Below are positions 33,759 to 42,446 of a DNA stretch of 64,000 bases, in pieces. The position numbers were made by a program, and so were the translations under genes. This DNA comes from Agrococcus baldri (GTDB taxonomy: Bacteria; Actinomycetota; Actinomycetes; Actinomycetales; Microbacteriaceae), in NCBI GenBank assembly GCA_007988785.1, contig BJUU01000009.1:1-64000 (forward strand). The letters are read 5' to 3'. The notes below the pieces were generated by a model. That model ran no database searches. It worked only from the letters and a program-made list of their open reading frames with translations, and was not told the DNA's origin. The first letter of the stretch is position 1. Every line of letters starts with the position of its first letter.

Positions 33759-34181
33759 ATGAGCGAAGCACCGACCCGCCCGGGGCGACCCACCGCATCC
33801 GCCCGCGCCGTCGTGGCTGCCCTCGTCGTCGACGCGGTGCTCGTGGTCGCGTTCGCGGCGATCGGCCGCGCGACGCACCACGACGGCGTGCTGGGCGAGG
33901 GCGGCTCGGGGCTCGCGACCACCGCGTGGCCGTTCCTCGCGGCGCTCGCGGCCGGCTGGCTGGCCTCGCTCGCGTGGCGCGCGCCGCTCGCACCGCTGCG
34001 CGCCGGGGCGCCGATCTGGCTCGTGACCGTGGTGGGCGGGATGCTGCTGCGCGCGCTGAGCGGGCAGGGCACAGCGGTGCCGTTCATCGTCGTCGCGACG
34101 CTCACGCTGCTCGCGATGCTCGTCGGCTGGCGCGCGATCGCGTCGCTCGCCGTCCGCGCGCGGCGCGATCCGGCGCCGTAG
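33759..34181 (+). CDS. DUF3054 domain-containing membrane protein
   Basis: 140-aa integral membrane protein with four helices. AVVAALVVDAVLVVAFAAIGRATHHDGV at the N-terminus and TTAWPFLAALAAGWLASL followed by PIWLVTVVGGMLLRALSGQGTA are typical of the actinobacterial DUF3054 family, whose role is not known. The ATG at 33759 was chosen because it precedes the first helix by a usual polar lead. The upstream alternative would add an unrelated 25 residues. Confidence 0.85.
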   Translation: MSEAPTRPGRPTASARAVVAALVVDAVLVVAFAAIGRATHHDGVLGEGGSGLATTAWPFLAALAAGWLASLAWRAPLAPLRAGAPIWLVTVVGGMLLRALSGQGTAVPFIVVATLTLLAMLVGWRAIASLAVRARRDPAP

Positions 34182-34190
34182 GATGCCGCG

Positions 34191-34597
34191 ATGCCCCTCA
34201 TCGATCACATCGGCATCACCGTCGAGGACCTCGCCCGCGGCATCGCCCAGTTCGACCCCGTCATGCGGGCGCTCGGCTGCACGCGTCAGGACGCGGACGG
34301 TTCGGTCGCTGGGACTGCGGGGACGACACGGAGCTGATCCTCTTCCCCGCGCGCGACGCCGGCACCGGGCCGCACCGGCATGGCCGGGTCGGGTGGCAGC
34401 ACCTCGCGTTCGCGGTCGGCTCGCGCGCGGACGTCGACAGGATGCACGCGGTCGCGCTGGCCGCCGGCTGGACGCCCGTGCGCGATCCGAAGCCGTACCC
34501 GCGGTTCACCGATCGCTACTTCGCCTCCTTCGTGGAGAGCGATGACGGCATCCGCATCGAGTTCATGCACAATCCGCCGCGCGACGCCTCGAGCTGA
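34191..34597 (+). pseudogene. VOC-family protein gene with a one-base frameshift
   Basis: The ATG at 34191 opens a clear glyoxalase-fold N-terminus (MPLIDHIGITVEDLARGIAQ), but the frame hits TGA at 34335. The rest of the protein (CGDDTELILFPARDAG, then GWQHLAFAVGSRADVDRMHA and FVESDDGIRIEFMHNPP) continues in the next frame to a stop at 34597. One base appears to be missing near 34307; restoring it gives a continuous ~135-aa VOC protein. All domain landmarks are otherwise intact, so this is either a very recent mutation or a sequencing error. Confidence 0.8.
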
Positions 34598-34612
34598 GCC
34601 GCGCGCGACGAC

Positions 34613-35575
34613 CTAGGCCAGGTGATCGGCCAGCATCGCCAGCGCCTCGCTGCCGGCCAGGTCGACGGGCAGCAGCGGGATCTGCGTGAGCGGGATGCCC
34701 GCCGTCGCCTCGCGCAGGCGCTGGAGGTGCCGCTCCTCCTGCTCGCGCCGCGCGGCCAGCAGCGCTCCGGCGTCGGCGGGCGAGCGGCGGTTCACGACCA
34801 CCGCGGCAGGGTCGATGCCGAGCTCGCCGAGCTGCCGCACCACCTCGACCGACTCGGCGACGGGCAGCCGCTCGGCGATGCCGACGACGACGAACGCGGT
34901 GCGCGCGGGATCGGTGACGAGGCCGCGCAGGAGGGCGAAGCGATCGCGCCGCGCGATGAGCGTGCGCCGCAGCTGCGCGTCGGCCGGCGCGGGCTCGTCG
35001 CCCCTGCCGACGAGGCTGCGGGCGGCCGCGGCGAAGCGCTCGGAGCGGTCGCGGCTGGCGAGCAGCGACTCCGTCCAGCTCGTGAGCTGCTCCGGCAGGG
35101 CGAGCAGCCGCAGGGTGTGGCCGGAGGGCGCCGTGTCGACGACGATCAGGTCGTGCGAGTCGAGGTGCGACTCGATGAGCGTCGCGATGCGCTCGAGCAC
35201 GGCGGACTCGTGGCTGCCCGGCGCCGTCTTCGCCTGCTCGAGGTGCTGCCGCGCGGCGGGGTGCAGCCGCTCGGGCAGCATGGCGGTCATGGTGCCGGCG
35301 ACGGTCGCGAAGTGCGCCTCGATCGTGGCGTGCGGGTCGAGCTCGACGGCATCGACGCATCCGTCCCCGTGCGTGAGCACGCGCACCGGCTCGTCGCCGA
35401 GCCGCGCATCCCAGATGTGGCCGAGGCTGTGCGCCGGATCGGTGGAGACGAGCAGCACCCGGGCGCCGTCGCGCGCGCGGGCGAGGGCGAGGGCGGCGGA
35501 GACCGAGGTCTTGCCGACGCCGCCCTTGCCGCCGACGAAGACGACGCGGCGGGAGCGCGCGAGCGCTAGCAGCAT
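34613..35575 (-). CDS. ArsA/Get3-like anion-transporting ATPase
   Basis: Cytoplasmic P-loop ATPase of the ArsA/GET3 group (320 aa). Deviant Walker A GGKGGVGKTSVSAAL near residue 15, switch I LVSTDPAHSLGHIWD near 43, and switch II VVDTAPSGHTLRLLALPE near 146. It has a single ATPase unit, about half of plasmid ArsA. I see no obvious arsenite-binding Cys triad, and no arsenite pump is adjacent. Its ATG at 35575 lies inside the end of the CC-tail protein gene, and CstA is just upstream, so it probably serves that membrane transporter unit. The ATG at 35641 is rejected as it overlaps further. Confidence 0.87.
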   Translation of the reverse strand: MLLALARSRRVVFVGGKGGVGKTSVSAALALARARDGARVLLVSTDPAHSLGHIWDARLGDEPVRVLTHGDGCVDAVELDPHATIEAHFATVAGTMTAMLPERLHPAARQHLEQAKTAPGSHESAVLERIATLIESHLDSHDLIVVDTAPSGHTLRLLALPEQLTSWTESLLASRDRSERFAAAARSLVGRGDEPAPADAQLRRTLIARRDRFALLRGLVTDPARTAFVVVGIAERLPVAESVEVVRQLGELGIDPAAVVVNRRSPADAGALLAARREQEERHLQRLREATAGIPLTQIPLLPVDLAGSEALAMLADHLA

Positions 35576-35859
35576 GCGATGTGGTCCAGGGGCGAGTCGG
35601 GGATGCCGATGCGGCGGTGCCAGGCATGGAAGTCCTGCCACACCGCCGGGAGCAGCTCCGCAGAGTAGTAGGCGGCCGGGTCGGGCACGCCGAGCGCCTC
35701 GCCCAGCACGGCGATCATGAACAGGTCGTCCTCGTCGCGCCGCTCGCGCAGCATCGTCTGCCGGTACGGGCCGACGTAGAACTCGTGCAGCCCGTCGCGC
35801 ACCGCGGCCCAGCGCCGGGATGCCTCCTCCCGGCGCTGGGTGCGGTCGACGGCGGCCAC
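35566..35859 (-). CDS. Small CC-tail protein ('cory-CC-star' type) linked to CstA
   Basis: 97-aa soluble protein ending in IACC immediately before the stop. It has a central segment GLHEFYVGPYRQTMLRERRDEDDLFMIAVLGEALGVP and a late DFHAWHRRIGIPDSPLDHIACC region. It matches my memory of an actinobacterial family named for the Cys-Cys C-terminus. The enterobacterial CstA partner YbdD also ends in Cys-Cys, so the tail is probably functional. GTG start at 35859, five bases after cstA; the stop overlaps the ArsA-like start by 10 bases. Molecular role is unknown. Confidence 0.78.
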   Translation of the reverse strand: MAAVDRTQRREEASRRWAAVRDGLHEFYVGPYRQTMLRERRDEDDLFMIAVLGEALGVPDPAAYYSAELLPAVWQDFHAWHRRIGIPDSPLDHIACC

Positions 35860-35864
35860 GGGGC

Positions 35865-37592
35865 TCAGACGGCCTCGCGCTCGGCGACCAGCTCGGCGTC
35901 CTCGTTCTCCGGCTCGGGCGGATCCTGCATCGCCCGCCGCATCGCCATCACGGCCTCGACCGCGACCCAGACGCTCGCGATGATGATGACGACGTCGATC
36001 GCGAACAGCAGCCAGTCCTGGTTGCCGGCGGCGGTGAAGCTGAACAGCTGCTCGATCGCCGCCCAGAAGGAGAGCACGAACACGAGCACGAGCGGGATGA
36101 TCGCCGGCCACGGGTTGCGCCGCTTGCGCATCAGCATGACCGCGATGATCGACAGCGACAGCGAGGCCAGCAGCTGGTTCGTGGTGCCGAACAGCGGCCA
36201 GATGCGCAGGCCGCCCTCGCCGCCGAGACCCTGCGAGAAGGTCAGGCCGAGACCGACGACCACGACGATCAGCGTCGCCGGGATCTTGGTGATGCGCAGC
36301 TTCATCGTCTGCCCGATCTCCTGCACGACGTAGCGCAGCAGCCGCATGCCGGTGTCCATCGTGGTGGCCGCGAAGAGCACCGCCATGGTCGCCAGCACCG
36401 TGGCGCTCAGCGAGGCGGGGAGCCCGAGCCCGTTCTCCATCAGCGCGCCGCCGCCCTGCACGAACGCCTCCACGCCCCCGGCGCCGAACTCGCTGTAGAT
36501 CTCCTCCCAGGCGCCGACCGACTGGATGCCGCCGATGACGGCCAGGATCGTGCCGAGCGAGAGCAGGCCCTCGCCGACCGCGCCGAAGTAGCCGACGAAG
36601 CGCGCGTCGGTCTCCTTGTCGATCTGCTTCGAGCTGGTGCCGGAGGAGACCATGCCGTGGAAGCCGGAGATCGCACCGCACGCGATGGTCACGAACAGCA
36701 GCGGCACCAGGCTCGGTGTGCCGGCCGGCAGATCGGTGTTGAACATCGGTGCGACGATCTCGGGCTTGTTCGCGGTGAACAGGGTGGCGATCAGCACCGA
36801 GCCGAACAGCAGGATGAGGCCGACGAAGAGCTGCACGCCGTTGATGTAGTCCCGCGGCTGCAGCAGCACCCACACCGGCAGCAGCGACGCGATCGCGCCG
36901 TAGATGAACAGGGCGAGGATCCAGAACGTCGCGGGCGTCATGCCGAGGAACGACTCCGGCAGCACCACCGGCACTGCGTCGCCCAGCACGATGAGCGCGT
37001 ACAGCACCACGACGCCGACGACCGTGACGGGGATGAGCGGCCAGCGCATCCGGTACACGGCGACGCCGACGAGCAGCGCCACGACGATCGCGCCCCAGGT
37101 GGGGATGACGGAGGTCGGGGTGCTGATCAGCAGGTTCTTGATCACCACGGCGAAGGCCGCGATCACCATCAGCAGCAGCAGGAAGATGACGATGAGGAAC
37201 AGGTTGGCGCCGCGCTTGCCGATGTAGCGGCCCGAGAGCGCGCCGATCGACTTGCCCTTGTTGCGCAGCGACGCCCACAGGGTGCCGAGGTCGTGCATGC
37301 CGGCGAAGAAGACCGTGCCGAGCGTGACCCAGAGGAAGGCCGGGCCCCAGCCCCAGATGACGGCGATGGCGGGGCCGACGATCGGTGCGGCGCCCGCGAC
37401 CGAGGTGAAGTGGTGGCCCCACAGGATGAACTTGTTCGTCGGCACGTAGTCGACGCCGTCCTTCAGCTCGTGCGCGGGCGTCTGGAACGAGCTGCTGAGC
37501 TTGAAGACCCGCTTCGCGAGGTACTTCGAGTAGATGAGATAGCCGGCGGCGAACATCGCCAGGCCGATGATCATGAGCACTAGGGAACCCAT
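35865..37592 (-). CDS. cstA: Carbon starvation protein A (pyruvate/peptide transporter)
   Basis: Large integral membrane protein (575 aa, about 16 helices) of the CstA/BtsT family, which takes up pyruvate or peptides when carbon is short. Conserved parts: YVPTNKFILWGHHFTSVAGAAPIVGPAIAVIWGWGPAFLWV near residue 50, QPRDYING near 245, and ISGFHGMVSSGTSSKQI near 320. A charged C-terminal tail follows. ATG at 37592 with GGGGAG upstream. First gene of cstA / CC-tail / ArsA-like unit on the minus strand. Confidence 0.93.
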   Translation of the reverse strand: MGSLVLMIIGLAMFAAGYLIYSKYLAKRVFKLSSSFQTPAHELKDGVDYVPTNKFILWGHHFTSVAGAAPIVGPAIAVIWGWGPAFLWVTLGTVFFAGMHDLGTLWASLRNKGKSIGALSGRYIGKRGANLFLIVIFLLLLMVIAAFAVVIKNLLISTPTSVIPTWGAIVVALLVGVAVYRMRWPLIPVTVVGVVVLYALIVLGDAVPVVLPESFLGMTPATFWILALFIYGAIASLLPVWVLLQPRDYINGVQLFVGLILLFGSVLIATLFTANKPEIVAPMFNTDLPAGTPSLVPLLFVTIACGAISGFHGMVSSGTSSKQIDKETDARFVGYFGAVGEGLLSLGTILAVIGGIQSVGAWEEIYSEFGAGGVEAFVQGGGALMENGLGLPASLSATVLATMAVLFAATTMDTGMRLLRYVVQEIGQTMKLRITKIPATLIVVVVGLGLTFSQGLGGEGGLRIWPLFGTTNQLLASLSLSIIAVMLMRKRRNPWPAIIPLVLVFVLSFWAAIEQLFSFTAAGNQDWLLFAIDVVIIIASVWVAVEAVMAMRRAMQDPPEPENEDAELVAEREAV

Positions 37593-37686
37593 CGGCTCTC
37601 CCCTTCCACGGCATGCGCCTTTGCAGAACCTGTGCGGCACCTTCGAGCACCGCCTGCATCCGACCCTAGTAGAGCCGTGGAGATCG

Positions 37687-38244
37687 CTACTGGCCGACCC
37701 GCCCGTCGACGCGCTCGCGCAGCAGGTCGGCGTGGCCGCAGTGCCGTGCGTACTCCTCGATGCGGTGCACCCAGAGCTCGCGGATCGCGATGCCCTGAGG
37801 GCCGACGCGCTCGCCGAGATCCGTGTGCGACAGGAGCAGCGCATCCGTCGCCAGCTGCTCACGCTCCAGGTCGGCGAAGGCGGTCTCGACGACCGCAGGG
37901 TCGGCGACGGCGCCGTCGAAGTCGGCGTCGCGCGGGCCGTAGAGCTTGGTCTCGCTGCCGGGCAGCACCCACGTGCGCCAGTCGCGCTCGACCTCGGCGA
38001 GGTGGCGCACGAGGCCCAGCAGCGACATCGTCGACGGCGGCACCGAGCGGCGGGCGAGCTGCTCGGCGTCGAGCTCTGCGCACTTCATCAGCAGCGTGAG
38101 CCGGTAGTCGCCGAGGTACTGCTGCAGCGTGGGCAGCTCGCCGTCGGGGCTGACGCCATCGCTGTTGCGCGGGTCGTCGTCGGGGTCGACCCACATGTCG
38201 TCGTAGACGGTCGCCTGCGTCCAGCGCTCGGGAGCCTCGGCCAT
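37687..38244 (-). CDS. DinB family protein (DUF664-like)
   Basis: Four-helix-bundle metal-binding protein (185 aa) of the DinB/YfiT superfamily. TLQQYLGDYRLTLLMKCAELDAEQLARRSVPPSTMSLLGLVRHLAEVERDW gives the first metal His (RHLAEVE), and ELWVHRIEEYARHCGHADLLRERVDG the later His pair, as in the DUF664 group of putative thiol transferases. Actinobacterial members may use mycothiol. Start ATG at 38244 begins MAEAPERW. Specific substrate is unknown. Confidence 0.88.
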   Translation of the reverse strand: MAEAPERWTQATVYDDMWVDPDDDPRNSDGVSPDGELPTLQQYLGDYRLTLLMKCAELDAEQLARRSVPPSTMSLLGLVRHLAEVERDWRTWVLPGSETKLYGPRDADFDGAVADPAVVETAFADLEREQLATDALLLSHTDLGERVGPQGIAIRELWVHRIEEYARHCGHADLLRERVDGRVGQ

Positions 38245-38288
38245 GGCTCCACCCTGGCCCCGCATCGCGCTGGCGGCAACCCGCCTGC

Positions 38289-39131
38289 TCAGACCAGCGT
38301 CTGCGCGCCCAGCACCGCGAGCAGCTCGAGCTTGTCGGCGCTCTCGCTGCCGGGTGTCGCCGTGTACACCAGCAGGGTGTGCGACTGCGCTGGGTCGAGC
38401 AGCGTCTGGCAGCTGAGCTCCAGTGCGCCGAGCTCCGGGTGCAGGAAGTGCTTGACCTCGTGCGGGCGGATGCCGACCTCGTGCAGCTCCCACACCTGCC
38501 GGAACTCCTCGCTCGCGTCGAGCAGGAGGGCGACCATGCCGGCGGCGCGCGAGCCCGGGCCTGCCTGCGCGACCACGCCGCGGAGGCCGGAGGCGAACAT
38601 CCGCGACAGGAACGCGTGATCCTGCGCCGCATAGCGCTGCCGCGTCGCCGGGTCGGTGAACCAGCGATAGCCGATGCTGCGCGCGGGGCCGCGGTAGGCG
38701 GTGAGGTCGCCCGTGAGGGCCACGGCGAGCGGCGTCTGGCGCAGCGTCTCCCCCAGCTCGGTGACGATCTCGGCCGGGGTGTCGTGCAGGCGGTCGAAGA
38801 TGCGCAGCAGACCGGGGCTGACGTGCTCGCTCGCCCCGCCTCGCGCCGGCGGCTCGTGGCCGGCGAGGCGGAAGAGGTGATCGCGCTCGTCGAGCGTGAG
38901 GTGGATGCCCTGCGCGATCGCGGCGATCATCTGCGCCGAGGGCTGCGGGCCGCGCTGCTGCTCGAGCCGCGCGTAGAAGTCGGTCGACATGTGCGCGAGC
39001 CCGGCGACCTCCTCGCGCCGCAGGCCGCTCGTCCGGCGGCGCTGGCCGCGCGGCAGGCCGACGTCCTCGGGCTGCAGCGCCTCCCTGCGGCGGCGCAGGA
39101 ACTCGCTCAGACCGCTCCGGTCGATCTCCAT
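38289..39131 (-). CDS. XRE-type regulator with MmyB-like ligand-binding domain
   Basis: Transcriptional regulator (280 aa). The N-terminal helix-turn-helix (LSEFLRRRREALQPEDVGLP, then RRTSGLRREEVAGLAHMSTDFYARLEQQRGPQPS) is the pattern of actinobacterial XRE regulators with the downstream MmyB-like PAS-fold domain (residues ~110-270, including YRGPARSIGYRWFTDPATR and VGIRPHEVKHFLHPELGALEL). It is divergent from a short-chain dehydrogenase gene, with a repeated site (39181-39205) between them. Such regulators often repress the adjacent dehydrogenase; the ligand is probably a fatty acid or hydrophobic compound. Confidence 0.9.
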   Translation of the reverse strand: MEIDRSGLSEFLRRRREALQPEDVGLPRGQRRRTSGLRREEVAGLAHMSTDFYARLEQQRGPQPSAQMIAAIAQGIHLTLDERDHLFRLAGHEPPARGGASEHVSPGLLRIFDRLHDTPAEIVTELGETLRQTPLAVALTGDLTAYRGPARSIGYRWFTDPATRQRYAAQDHAFLSRMFASGLRGVVAQAGPGSRAAGMVALLLDASEEFRQVWELHEVGIRPHEVKHFLHPELGALELSCQTLLDPAQSHTLLVYTATPGSESADKLELLAVLGAQTLV

Positions 39132-39180
39132 CCGCGCCTCCTGACGTGCTGGGTCCTTTCTACTGCCCGCGCCGCTCCGC

Positions 39181-39205
39181 ATCCACGGATTGCGGATCCA
39201 TGGAT
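39181..39205. promoter_or_regulatory. Probable operator between XRE regulator and SDR genes
   Basis: Two 10-bp sites, ATCCACGGAT (39181-39190) and the perfect palindrome ATCCATGGAT (39196-39205), lie 15 bp apart centre to centre in the 145-bp divergent gap. The AAGGAG ribosome site of the SDR gene is at 39264. The tandem dyads are the natural binding place for the divergent XRE regulator; this link is inference. Confidence 0.55.
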
Positions 39206-39276
39206 CGGCCGACCCTGGATGCCCCGCCGGCCCCTCGTCAGGGTGGGAGCACCGACCGATCGCAAGGAGCGCATCC

Positions 39277-40215
39277 ATGGCACCCAGGAACCTCGACATC
39301 ACGATCCCCGACCAGACCGGCAGGCGCATCGTCGTCACCGGCGGCAGCGACGGCATCGGCCTCGGCATCGCGACGAGGCTCGCCGCGGCCGGCGGCGAGC
39401 TGGTGCTGCCGGTGCGCAACCGGCGCAAGGGCGGGGCCGCGATCGAGAGGATCCGCGCGACCGCACCGAGCGCCAGCATCACGCTGCGCGAGCTCGACCT
39501 CTCGTCGCTCGACTCGGTCGCGGCGCTCGGGCAGACGCTGCTCGCCGAGGGCGAGCCCATCCACCTGCTCGTCAACAACGCGGGCGTCATGACGCCGCCC
39601 GATCGGCAGACGACCGCCGACGGCTTCGAGCTGCAGCTGGGCACGAACCATCTCGGCCACGTCGCGCTCGTCGCGCAGCTGCTGCCGCTGCTGCGCGCCG
39701 GTCGCGCGCGGGTCACCTCGCAGGTGAGCATCGCGGCCGCGCGGGGCAGCATCAACTGGGGTGACCCGCAGTGGCAGCGCTCCTACGACGGCATGGCGGC
39801 GTACCGGCAGTCGAAGATCGCGTTCGGGCTGTTCGGCCTCGAGCTCGAGCGGCGCAGCCGGCGGCTCGGCTGGGGCATCACGAGCAGCCTCTCGCACCCC
39901 GGCGTCGCGCCGACGAGCCTGCTCGCTGCCCGGCCGGAGGTGGGGAGGGATGCCGACACGGCGCAGGTGCGCATCATCCGTGCGCTGTCGGCGCGCGGCA
40001 TCCTCGTCGGCACGCCGCGCACGGCCGGGCTCCCGGCGCTGCGGGCGGCCACGGATGCCGACGCGGGCGGCCTGCTGCTCTCGCCGAGCGGCCCCGGCAG
40101 GCTCGGCGGCGCGCCCGCGGAGCAGCGGCTGTATGCGCCGCTGCAGAGCGAGGCGGATGCGGCACGGATGTGGTCGGTGTCGGAGGAGCTTGCGGGGGTG
40201 CGCTTCCCGGGCTGA
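39277..40215 (+). CDS. Short-chain dehydrogenase/reductase
   Basis: NAD(P)-dependent oxidoreductase of the SDR family (312 aa, a little long, similar to retinol-dehydrogenase-like members). Cofactor motif [14 protein letters not shown] near residue 20, [11 protein letters not shown] near 90, and active-site Tyr/Lys in [11 protein letters not shown] near 178 with Ser in [10 protein letters not shown] at 39277 with a good AAGGAG site. Divergent from, and probably controlled by, the XRE-MmyB regulator. Substrate unknown. Confidence 0.91.
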   Translation: MAPRNLDITIPDQTGRRIVVTGGSDGIGLGIATRLAAAGGELVLPVRNRRKGGAAIERIRATAPSASITLRELDLSSLDSVAALGQTLLAEGEPIHLLVNNAGVMTPPDRQTTADGFELQLGTNHLGHVALVAQLLPLLRAGRARVTSQVSIAAARGSINWGDPQWQRSYDGMAAYRQSKIAFGLFGLELERRSRRLGWGITSSLSHPGVAPTSLLAARPEVGRDADTAQVRIIRALSARGILVGTPRTAGLPALRAATDADAGGLLLSPSGPGRLGGAPAEQRLYAPLQSEADAARMWSVSEELAGVRFPG

Positions 40216-40854
40216 TCAGGCAGACCTCGCGGCGGAGGAGGTACCGGGGGTCGGGGCGAGGCCCTGCAGCAGGAAGACGATGGTCTGCTCCCCCAGGACG
40301 TCGAGCTCGGCGTTCAGGTCGCGCTGGAGGTCGGTCGTCCAGACGTCGAGGAGCGCCTCCACGATCCCGACGGCGAAGTGGAGCGGCATGCGACGGAAGA
40401 CGCCCGCATCCATCCCCGCAGTGAGGATGTCGCGCAGCAGCCTCGAGTCCTCCTCGGTGCCGGTGAGGTACAGCGGGGTGCCATCCTCGGTGCGGTGCGA
40501 GACGACGATCTCGATGCCCGCGGTCACCTCGGCCCGGTGCGCGTCGACGTGGGCGAGGTACTCGCGGGCATAGGTGCGCAGCTGCGCTGCGGGGTCGGTC
40601 TGCGCCAGCACCGCAGGGGCGATCGCCTCGTGCAGGCCGGTGAAGACCTCGTCGACGATGCTCAGCAGCAGCGCCTCCTTCGAGGAGAAGTAGTAGACGA
40701 TCGCGCTCTTGGCGACCTCGGCGCGCACCGCGATCTCTGCGAGGGACGCCCGGTGGTAGCCGATCTCGTTGACGGTGTCGATCGCCGCGGCGATGATCTG
40801 CGCGCGGCGCGCTGTCTCGGTGAAGGTGCGTGCGGGCGGGTCGGTCGGCGTCAC
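40216..40854 (-). CDS. TetR-family transcriptional regulator
   Basis: TetR regulator (212 aa). Helix-turn-helix: RRAQIIAAAIDTVNEIGYHRASLAEIAVRAEVAKSAIVYYFSSKEALLLSIV, then an all-helical ligand domain. GTG start at 40854 overlaps the stop of the PH-domain gene (GTGA), so it is the last gene of a three-gene operon. The matching operator is at the head of that operon (42972-43008), implying autoregulation. Its stop lies back-to-back with the SDR stop in a TGATCA. Ligand unknown. Confidence 0.91.
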   Translation of the reverse strand: MTPTDPPARTFTETARRAQIIAAAIDTVNEIGYHRASLAEIAVRAEVAKSAIVYYFSSKEALLLSIVDEVFTGLHEAIAPAVLAQTDPAAQLRTYAREYLAHVDAHRAEVTAGIEIVVSHRTEDGTPLYLTGTEEDSRLLRDILTAGMDAGVFRRMPLHFAVGIVEALLDVWTTDLQRDLNAELDVLGEQTIVFLLQGLAPTPGTSSAARSA

Positions 40855-42446
40855 GATCCCATCATCCTCGACGCTCGAGCCTCGCCACGCTCGATGACCT
40901 CGTCGAGCAGACCGGGCGCGACATCCGCGGCCAACGCCACCGCGCCATCCGCCGGCACGTCGAAGGCCTCGTACGCCGACCAGCCAGCGGCCGTCATCGC
41001 CGACACGGTGGCGAGCCCCAGGCGGCGCTGCAGCACCGACTGCCGCACCGCGATCGTGCTCACCGCGTCGCGCCGCAGCGCCGAGGTGGTGCGACTGAAG
41101 AGCCCTGCGCGCACGACGAGATAGTCGCCAGCGACGGCGTGGCCGAGCGCGCGGTAGGCGACGACCGCGGCCAGCAGCGCGACCGGCCAGACCGCCGCGG
41201 CAGCCCATGGCGCCCACCCCGGCACGACGCCGGCGAGCGCGGGAGCGACGAGCACGGCAGGAGCGACGGCCGAGATCGCCGTCGCCCACCAGAGCCGGCG
41301 ACGGAGCGCGGTGCGCGGATGCCGTCGCAGCGGCACGTCGAACGGGTTCTCGACGCCGAAAACGCGCTGCACCACATCGCGTGAGACCGAGATCGGACCG
41401 CGAGGCAGGATCGCGGTCGGCTCCGACATGTCCCACACGTCCAGCCCCGTCGTGATGACGTTCGTGTCCGCCATCCCCATCCAGCGCCACAGGACGGGCT
41501 CGCCGATCGACACGCCGCGCATCCGGGATTCGTCGCGACTGACTTCCCGCGTGCTGAGCAGCCCGCGGCGGGTGCGCAGGTAGGAGCGATCGCCAGAGCG
41601 GACCCGCGAGAGCTCGAAGCGACCGGATTCGAGCAGGAAGGTCACGCCGAGGCCGACCGCACCAAGCACCCCGGCTCCGAGCACCGCCAGCGCGAGCGTT
41701 CCGAGCCATCCCAATGCCTCCCAATCCGCGAGTCGCGAGACGATGCCGAAGAGATCGATGCCGAAGGAGGATGCGAGCCAGAAGCCGCCCCACAGGAGAC
41801 CCGCGGCCATGAGGAAGGCCCAGATGCTGAACATGTTGTAGACCACCCACCACCAGCGGAAGGTCGCGAGCACCTCGACGGAGTCGGCGTCGTCGGTGTC
41901 GGTCTCGGCCGAGCGCTCGCCGGCGGCCTCGCCCGCTTCGACGCCGGGTGCCGGCTCGGTGACCGGCGGTGCGACGACACGGGCGCGCAGCAGGCGCTCG
42001 CGCAGCTCGGCGGCATCCGCCACCGACAGGGCGTCGAGCACCAGCGCCGATTCGCCGGCACCCGTCTGCTGGCCCGCCCCGACCGTGACGACGCGCAGCC
42101 CCGCGAGGCGATGGCGCAGCTTGGCCGCAGTGTCGACGCTGCGCACGCGATCGCGATCCAGGGTGCGGTGGCGTCGCACGAACAGGCCCGTCCTGCGCTC
42201 GATGTCGGTCGGCGTGACGCGGTAGGTCGTGAAGGCCCACCGAAGTATGTCGCCCACGGCACCGGCGACGCCGAGCACGGCCACGAGGGCGAGCGGCCAC
42301 AGCGCGTCGAGCGACGGCTCGACGCCGAACACCACGATCGCGATCACGCCCGGCAGCAGCGAGATCACGCTGACCACGACATCCACCCACACGACCCGGA
42401 TGCTCAGGCGCTGCCACGAGGCATCCGCCGTCGTCGACGCTGTCAC
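40851..42446 (-). CDS. Bacterial PH-domain membrane protein (YdbT-like)
   Basis: Large membrane protein (531 aa) with repeated bPH2 (YdbS/YdbT) domains between pairs of helices: YRVTPTDIERRTGLFVRRHRTLDRDRVRSVDT near residue 65, a middle copy SYLRTRRGLLSTREVSRDESRMRGVSIGEP, and a third DYLVVRAGLFSRTTSALRRDAVSTIAVRQSVLQRRLGLATV. It resembles B. subtilis YdbT, which with YdbS affects envelope stress and resistance to an antimicrobial peptide. A charged Asp/Glu loop lies near residue 180. GTG start at 42446 is coupled to the YdbS-like gene. Confidence 0.87.
   Translation of the reverse strand: MTASTTADASWQRLSIRVVWVDVVVSVISLLPGVIAIVVFGVEPSLDALWPLALVAVLGVAGAVGDILRWAFTTYRVTPTDIERRTGLFVRRHRTLDRDRVRSVDTAAKLRHRLAGLRVVTVGAGQQTGAGESALVLDALSVADAAELRERLLRARVVAPPVTEPAPGVEAGEAAGERSAETDTDDADSVEVLATFRWWWVVYNMFSIWAFLMAAGLLWGGFWLASSFGIDLFGIVSRLADWEALGWLGTLALAVLGAGVLGAVGLGVTFLLESGRFELSRVRSGDRSYLRTRRGLLSTREVSRDESRMRGVSIGEPVLWRWMGMADTNVITTGLDVWDMSEPTAILPRGPISVSRDVVQRVFGVENPFDVPLRRHPRTALRRRLWWATAISAVAPAVLVAPALAGVVPGWAPWAAAAVWPVALLAAVVAYRALGHAVAGDYLVVRAGLFSRTTSALRRDAVSTIAVRQSVLQRRLGLATVSAMTAAGWSAYEAFDVPADGAVALAADVAPGLLDEVIERGEARASRMMGS

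Noticed and set aside
34613..35575. Arsenic-resistance operon around the ArsA-like ATPase
   Set aside because: No arsenite pump or ArsR/ArsD neighbours; the single arsC is 23 kb away, and the ATPase is embedded with cstA and the CC-tail gene.
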